Assembly (NCBI GenBank): GCA_963556195.1
Contig: OY744537.1
Coordinates: 23,379,941 to 23,443,940 of the forward strand
Reading direction: 5' to 3'
Length of the DNA stretch: 64,000 nucleotides
DNA from: Sepiola atlantica
Taxonomy: Eukaryota; Mollusca; Cephalopoda; Sepiida; Sepiolidae
The notes beneath the pieces are model-generated. The model saw nothing but the letters and a program-made list of their open reading frames with translations, did not search any database and had not been told where the DNA came from. The position numbers and the translations under genes are program-made. Position 1 is the stretch's first letter, and the number at the start of each line of letters is the position of its first letter. Of the stretch, positions 57,238 to 64,000 are shown one piece after another.

Positions 57238-58090
57238 GTAGTCTATTTACTAAAATGAAACTAATTTTATTAGATATTTAAAAAATCAGTTTGTTATGTG
57301 TTATTTACTATTTATCCTTTGTGCCAATGAACTCTCCGCTCGCTTATATTTGTCTTTTATAAAAACCTCAGCGAGAAAACATGTATTTTTTTTTCTTGGC
57401 CTTAACTTCACATAGAAAATGTCTTTTAATTCCTAAGAGAGTATATACCCCCTTTCTCATCAATTCAAGCCATCGATTTTCTTTTTCTGGTGTTTTCCTC
57501 ATCTTTCAGGGTGTGTTGCCCTCTTATAAATTGCCATTTCCATCTGACAGTCTGATAGTCATATGCTCTGGCACACTTCTAATGCCTCTTCTTATGACAG
57601 ATGTTTGTCATACGAGTAATACTGTTGTATATCATTAGTGATCGTTTAGTGGCCTTGCTTCAGGATTCCACTTCTTTGCCCGAGTTGATCTTCAGACAAT
57701 GATGATGATGATGGCTATCTCGTCTGGAACTTGTTGGTATTGAATGAAAATTTTCCAGTTGCTGTTAAATTTGAATAAATTAACAGACAAATGATTACGA
57801 CAAGTTGTTCTTTAATTTTATCTTAGTCGTTGTCATGGTGTAGCATTGTCTCGGCAAGAAACCATCTTCTTTGTGTAACAAATATTTGTTGTGTGCGTAA
57901 CAGCTGTGTCTTGGTGATACATCATTGTATCAGTAATTCGTGACTGTGGAAGTAGTCATCGTGGTTGGTGCAGTGTGTAGAGGCTGTCTTCAGCATCATA
58001 ATACAACATTCTATCATTGGTTCTATCACCACCAGTCTCCCATGGAGAACCTCCGAAAAACATCTGATTGGCACCGTCGTTCAAACCCAG
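57238..58090. other. No gene recognised
   Basis: 57381-57638 is open for 85 codons without recognised similarity. A (GAT)n run occurs at about 57701-57713. Confidence 0.4.
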
Positions 58091-59659
<1,569 letters not shown>

Positions 59660-59960
59660 TTTTTTTTTACATTAAAGGTCACTGCTTATCAAGGCTCAAA
59701 GGTCACTCGAGGATAAGGGTTAAAGAGTTTGACTGGAGGATAGGGGTTAAAGAGTTTGACTGGTTAATGGTGAGACAACACCGCGTTCACCGGCACGATG
59801 GTTGTAGCAGGGCAGAAATTGATTATTCACGGAGATGGTTCAACAAGGAATAGATTAGGTGACAACCAAAGAATAGGTTTGGTGGAAACTGGAAAGAGAG
59901 CGGACAGCCCGGAAAAAAGTAACTGGGCATGTTAGGTCAGCAACCCAGCTTCGTCTTCTG
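59660..59960 (-). repeat. LINE L-A 3' tail (minus) with short duplication
   Basis: Inverse of the L-A tail (gcttatcaaggctcaaaggt, cactcgaggataagggttaa). A 27-29 base piece (gaggata.gggttaaagagtttgactg) is directly duplicated at about 59709-59763. The sequence to 59960 may be decayed LINE coding. Confidence 0.6.
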
Positions 59961-60872
59961 TAAGGGTGGTTGTGAAGCGAGAGTCAGTTGCAACATACAG
60001 GTTTAAAGCCTGGTGAGACAGAGAGGGGAGCATAGACAGGAAACACATTACAGATCTGTCCCTCCAATCAACTGTCTCTTATTAAGCATACCTCATGGTA
60101 ATAATAACTAGTACACATCTTGATATCCAATCAATATCGATAGGGTCATAGCAGAGAGGTGATATGATGTGAGGAACTCAAAACCAGTTAGGACCTGCTG
60201 TATAACATCACTGACGATGTGCACTGGTGCATGCTTCACATGTATTTTGATAAATTTAAAAACAAAAAATAGTGAATGCAGTATTATTACATTCATTAGA
60301 AAGACTCCATGGAAATTCCATGGTGCTTTTTTCATTTATCTGTATACTTTAATGTTAGTGATAATATTTCTCGTGAAATAATAATGTCAGTAAGGTTTAA
60401 TAATATTAAGAAAAATTTGGCTTTTCTTCCATAAAGAATAATTATCAACTTAATCTTTTGTAAATGAATAAAACGAATACGTCTCTTATTTATTACAGGT
60501 TGTACTAATTTAAATCTTTTTAAAACAAATAACTATTCTCTTTCTTCTTACTGTAAAAATAATTATTCTGTAAGTATTCATTAAATAAATAAAAAGAATG
60601 TCACTTTCAAAGATTTTTTATTTAAAATTGTAGCAATTAGATGAATATGAACATTATTACATTAAAATAAAAAGAATGCAAAGAGTATATTTTTGAAACT
60701 GGTAAAGTTGACAGGATGACAAAATTTGATTTTGGAACAAGTCATTTTAAAAAGGGTAAAGTTTGACCTTTTTTTTTTAATTATTTCAGTGACACCAGTT
60801 AATTTTCCATTATTTTTTGTTTGCATTTATCTTTGTGTGTGGGAGTAAATATGAAGTAACAATTTCAGAGAA
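59961..60872. other. No gene recognised
   Basis: AT-rich DNA. A small inverted repeat ccatggaaattccatgg lies at about 60306-60322. Confidence 0.5.
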
Positions 60873-61937
60873 AATGTAAAACTGGTTATGGAAATGTGGA
60901 CAAACGAGGTAACATGCTAGTAAAAATAAGGACATTAACGCATCATTAGAGCTGGACAAAGACATTTCAGTCGAAGGGTTCAACCCTATTCGTTTGATGT
61001 GACACGAGTAACCCTTTCTGGGGAGCTGATGCTCCCCATTGCATTTTCCAATCCTCTTGCCAAACTTGGATTGCTGGTATAGTGATTCACTGCAATGAAG
61101 GATGTCACCACGGGTTTTGATGAGATTTTTATGAGATCAGGGGTTTACAAGTGCATAGCTGGAGTGAAAGGTTAAATTAATGTTAGCTGACATCGCCACG
61201 AAAATATAAAATTCATAACAGTTTGTTAAATCAAAACAAAAGACTTATGGGCTGAAGGTGCTTTGCCTCTCCGTCTTTCTTTTGTGACATATATTGTGCT
61301 TTCTTTCTCTCTCTTCTGCTTATGCTACAATGAAGGGAGATTAGTAGTTAGTGTTTCGAACTAGCATGCGATGCACGCGTTTGTCGCACACTGAGTTTTT
61401 GCGAGTTTCTTATTAGTTCTTCTGCAAAAATAAATTATATTTTTTATATATAAAGTAAAAGGGTCTGTTCGTTCATGACGGAGCGGTCTATTGCAGCACA
61501 GCGGTTCCGCCAGACAGCTAATTCTCTGGAGAGAATTAAAGATGCCTAATGACGCCTATCAATGCAACCAACACGTACAAGTACCCAGCCGGATATAATT
61601 AACCTTTTATGTTAAAAGGGATGTGCCTATCGTTGCAACTCGGGGAACTTGGTACCATGCCAGGATGCTAACCACCCTTTCAAAGATGTCCCCACGGCGC
61701 GGATCACCAAGTTCACATTCTCCTGGCAAACGATCATGTTATATTTGGTGCCGAGCGACAAAGATTCGACTGACCGTGACTACGGTTCAAGCGATAGTAC
61801 TACAATGTGGCTTCATAGAAACTAAACTCATGATCGAACCTTTCGACCGAAATATTTTGGTCCATCTCTAATGATGCGTTTGTGTCCTTATTATCATGTT
61901 ACCTTGTTTGTCCACATTTCCATAAACTATTTTACAT
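60873..61937. mobile_element. 1.07-kb element with about 105-bp inverted repeats
   Basis: Left arm 60873-60985 and right arm 61833-61937 match in inverted orientation: gttatggaaatgtggacaaa, gaggtaacatg, acgcatcattagag and ttcagtcgaagggttc (left forms). The interior holds no transposase; it contains cagcacagcggttccgccag and acccagccggatataattaa, words I associate with other dispersed repeats, so it may be nested. Outer ends and target duplication are unclear. Confidence 0.7.
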
Positions 61938-61940
61938 CTT

Positions 61941-62199
61941 CGTGTGTGGAAGGTGATAACGTACGTACAAACGTGACTAAGCATATTATTATACAAATGA
62001 TTAGTAGAGGGAGATCTCTCTAACGGTATTTAAATTAGAAAATAATATAAAATATTCTGAAAATATATATTTTATATATATTTGTTTAATTCTTTCAGCT
62101 CTATTGGAGCCGAGTGGTAACAGGTATGAAATGTATAAGTTGGTATTTGCCTAATATAAAAATAAGTAAAAATCAATTAAATAATTTTGGCATTATTTG
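61941..62199. other. No feature recognised
   Basis: AT-rich DNA. Confidence 0.5.
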
Positions 62200-62340
62200 G
62201 ATTAGTCAGACTACTAATAATTCCAAATTTGGTTGTTATTTTCACAACGTTTCAATCAATTTTACCTCCAATCATCTTTAGGTGCCTCTTTTCGAACTTG
62301 GGAATCTTTGTCAAACTTGGGAACCTATAATTATGCCTGA
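62200..62340 (-). repeat. SINE family S3 tail, copy 5 (minus)
   Basis: Plus-strand reading: tggttgttattttcacaacg, then taggtgcctcttttcgaact, tgggaatctttgtcaaact. Inverted relative of 62400-62520, facing it head-to-head. Confidence 0.6.
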
Positions 62341-62344
62341 TGGA

Positions 62345-62640
62345 GCAAGAACAATATAATTCCATCGATTAAATAAAGGGTTAAATTCGAAATTCTGTAT
62401 AAGTTCCTGAGTTCGACAAAGATTCTCAAGTTCAAAAAGATGCACCTGAAGAAGGCCAGAGGTTCCATCGGCCGAAAGGTTATGAAAATAACAACAAAGA
62501 TGAAAATAGTAGTCGAAATAATACAAATGCAAATTATAAATCCTCATCTCAAAAATTTAGCGGTGAAATGTCGCAAAAAAAAAAAAATGTTACTATTCTC
62601 TGATGAGGACTTGTTACAGTCGAAACGAAGTTGAATTTAA
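62345..62640 (+). repeat. SINE family S3 body and tail, copy 6 (plus)
   Basis: gattaaataaagggttaaat, attctgtataagttcctgag, aaaagatgcacctgaagaag and ggttatgaaaataacaacaa in the S3 order. It ends with ctgatgaggacttgttacag then tcgaaacg (62600-62627), a hammerhead-like wording. Confidence 0.6.
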
Positions 62641-64000
62641 ATAAATATTTATTTAAAAAAAATATATTTATGTGTTGTCTGGGTTGAAAAACTTACTTAT
62701 TCACATCACCCAACGCTTTTACAGAGGAACAATTTCTAATTCATAACAATTTTTGTTTTACTGAAGAAATAAATAAAAAATGTCACTTAATAGTAAAATA
62801 TCAATTAACAATTGCTATTTTTTTTTAACTGTACAAATATTTCAGGTTAATTTTATTTCATGATTATGTAAAATAAATAACAAAATAATGAAATAATGAT
62901 AATTTATAAATTTTTTCATTTAAATTATTTTTATTTACATTTCACACTAGTAAATTGCGGAGTCACAATCAGAGCAAATTCATTGTCTTAAAAGAGTTAG
63001 ACATTTAAAATTTTCAGGAATCAGAATCGGAATTGGAATCGAGCATTTATGTTACCAATTTAAGCTCTGTTTTCATCATATTATGTTAATTGCAATCTTT
63101 TAGATTTCGTTAATTAAAAAAAAAAAAACATAGAAAAACAAAATCTTGAATCCACAGAACCTTGAAAAACATTTGTCATCTTTAAAATCAAAACACTATG
63201 AATAATATAAAGTATATATAAATTATTACGGTTGGAAGAAGAAGAATTTTTGATTCAGATCTTTAAAAATTTCAAGAGCAGGAGCCGAAATTGAGTGTTC
63301 AGACCACAAACTCCATAGCTCTGAGTAGGAATATTTTGAACCTTGATAAATGTTACACTATTACTAGTCTGAGCAAAATAGAGAGAGAGAAAAAATCAAA
63401 AACGTAAATCTCTTATCAAGGCTGAAAAAAAAAAAAATAAATAAATAAAAAATAAAAACAAAAACAAAACAAGTTGTTCCCATCTTTCCCAACATCCTGC
63501 AGTTAATAAACTCTCATTAGTACCGGATTACATTGCTAATGTAAAATGTACCGATTACTGCTGTGCGATAGCCATATTTGCGTTTACGGTTGTTGGGCAA
63601 GAGTTATCTCCCTAGGATATAACTTTGTTTTTCACACGAGATGGTGCGAGAGTTTAATCTCGTTCTTTCCACACAGTGGGAAATTCAAAATGAGACTCAC
63701 CCTCTTATTTGGCGAAAAAGGGGGCAACAACGATTTCAACTTGAAATGTATGCTATTCAACTTACCTAATGAGTTTCATTTCCTTAACTAGGAGTTGCTT
63801 TTAGATGGACTAAATACTCCTAATTCTCCAAACATGATATGAAATTCGAACTTCACTAAAGTGGTGCCAACTGCATATAGTTTAACATCTTTCCTATATT
63901 ACAACTAATCAACTATCTGCATTTGTTATGTAGATTCAGATGACCCTAAGGTCATCCTCCATCAATTATACTATATGGCACGCTGCGTATGGGGATTATT
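62641..64000. other. AT-rich DNA, no gene recognised
   Basis: No coding, tRNA-like or inverted-repeat signal could be supported. An 81-codon frame at 63546-63791 has no recognised similarity. Confidence 0.45.

Overview
This is a window of animal nuclear DNA that is almost free of genes. It is AT-rich, full of (TA)n, (CA)n and (GA)n microsatellites, and packed with decayed transposable elements. Repeats it carries include tRNA-headed SINEs, several non-LTR retrotransposon tails, Tc1/mariner relatives, a Penelope-like element and a Ty3/gypsy fragment. This mixture, with tails such as (TGA)n and hairpin elements, suggests a lophotrochozoan, most likely a mollusc and possibly a cephalopod. That placement is inference from remembered repeat families, not from a search.

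The only convincing host coding sequence is one internal exon on the minus strand (50120-50374). It is a 255-base, phase 1-1 exon with consensus splice sites, encoding a Thr/Pro linker and an EGF-like domain. The rest of its gene must lie in exons I could not recognise, inside or outside the window.

Layout. 0-6.7 kb: a hammerhead ribozyme core next to a (TA)n tract (1197-1241, minus), a palindromic mariner-derived element, and two direct 300-bp blocks (2255-2552, 4753-5055) that differ by a 20-bp micro-inversion and flank a foldback element whose centre is a 56-bp minisatellite; then SINE and LINE remnants. 6.7-14.7 kb: LINE tail, (GA)n, a 755-bp TIR element with TA duplication, and a complete but broken DD41D mariner-like transposon (12241-13517). 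14.7-21.4 kb: a SINE whose 5' end is U2 snRNA-like, with target-site duplication, several headless relatives and LINE remnants; a second hammerhead-like motif. 21.4-28.5 kb: Penelope-like RT/GIY-YIG pseudogene (minus), LINE ends, and a mariner pseudogene. 28.5-41.4 kb: mostly unclassified AT-rich DNA, a near-perfect 66-base hairpin, a 37/36-bp satellite built on a 16-bp palindrome, tRNA-headed SINEs, a gypsy integrase fragment and a solo LTR with a 4-bp target duplication. 41.4-50 kb: LINE fragments, head-to-head SINE pairs, palindromic elements. 50-64 kb: the EGF exon, more mariner and LINE scraps, a 275-bp hairpin element, two tandem U2-headed SINEs sharing a target duplication, a third palindromic mariner derivative, a 275-bp (GA)n tract and a 1.07-kb long-TIR element.

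The most interesting items are the U2-headed SINE family (three headed copies, at least five relatives) and the hammerhead ribozyme core. The genes here do not form a pathway: except for the EGF exon, all recognisable proteins are remains of transposition enzymes with frameshifts and stops.
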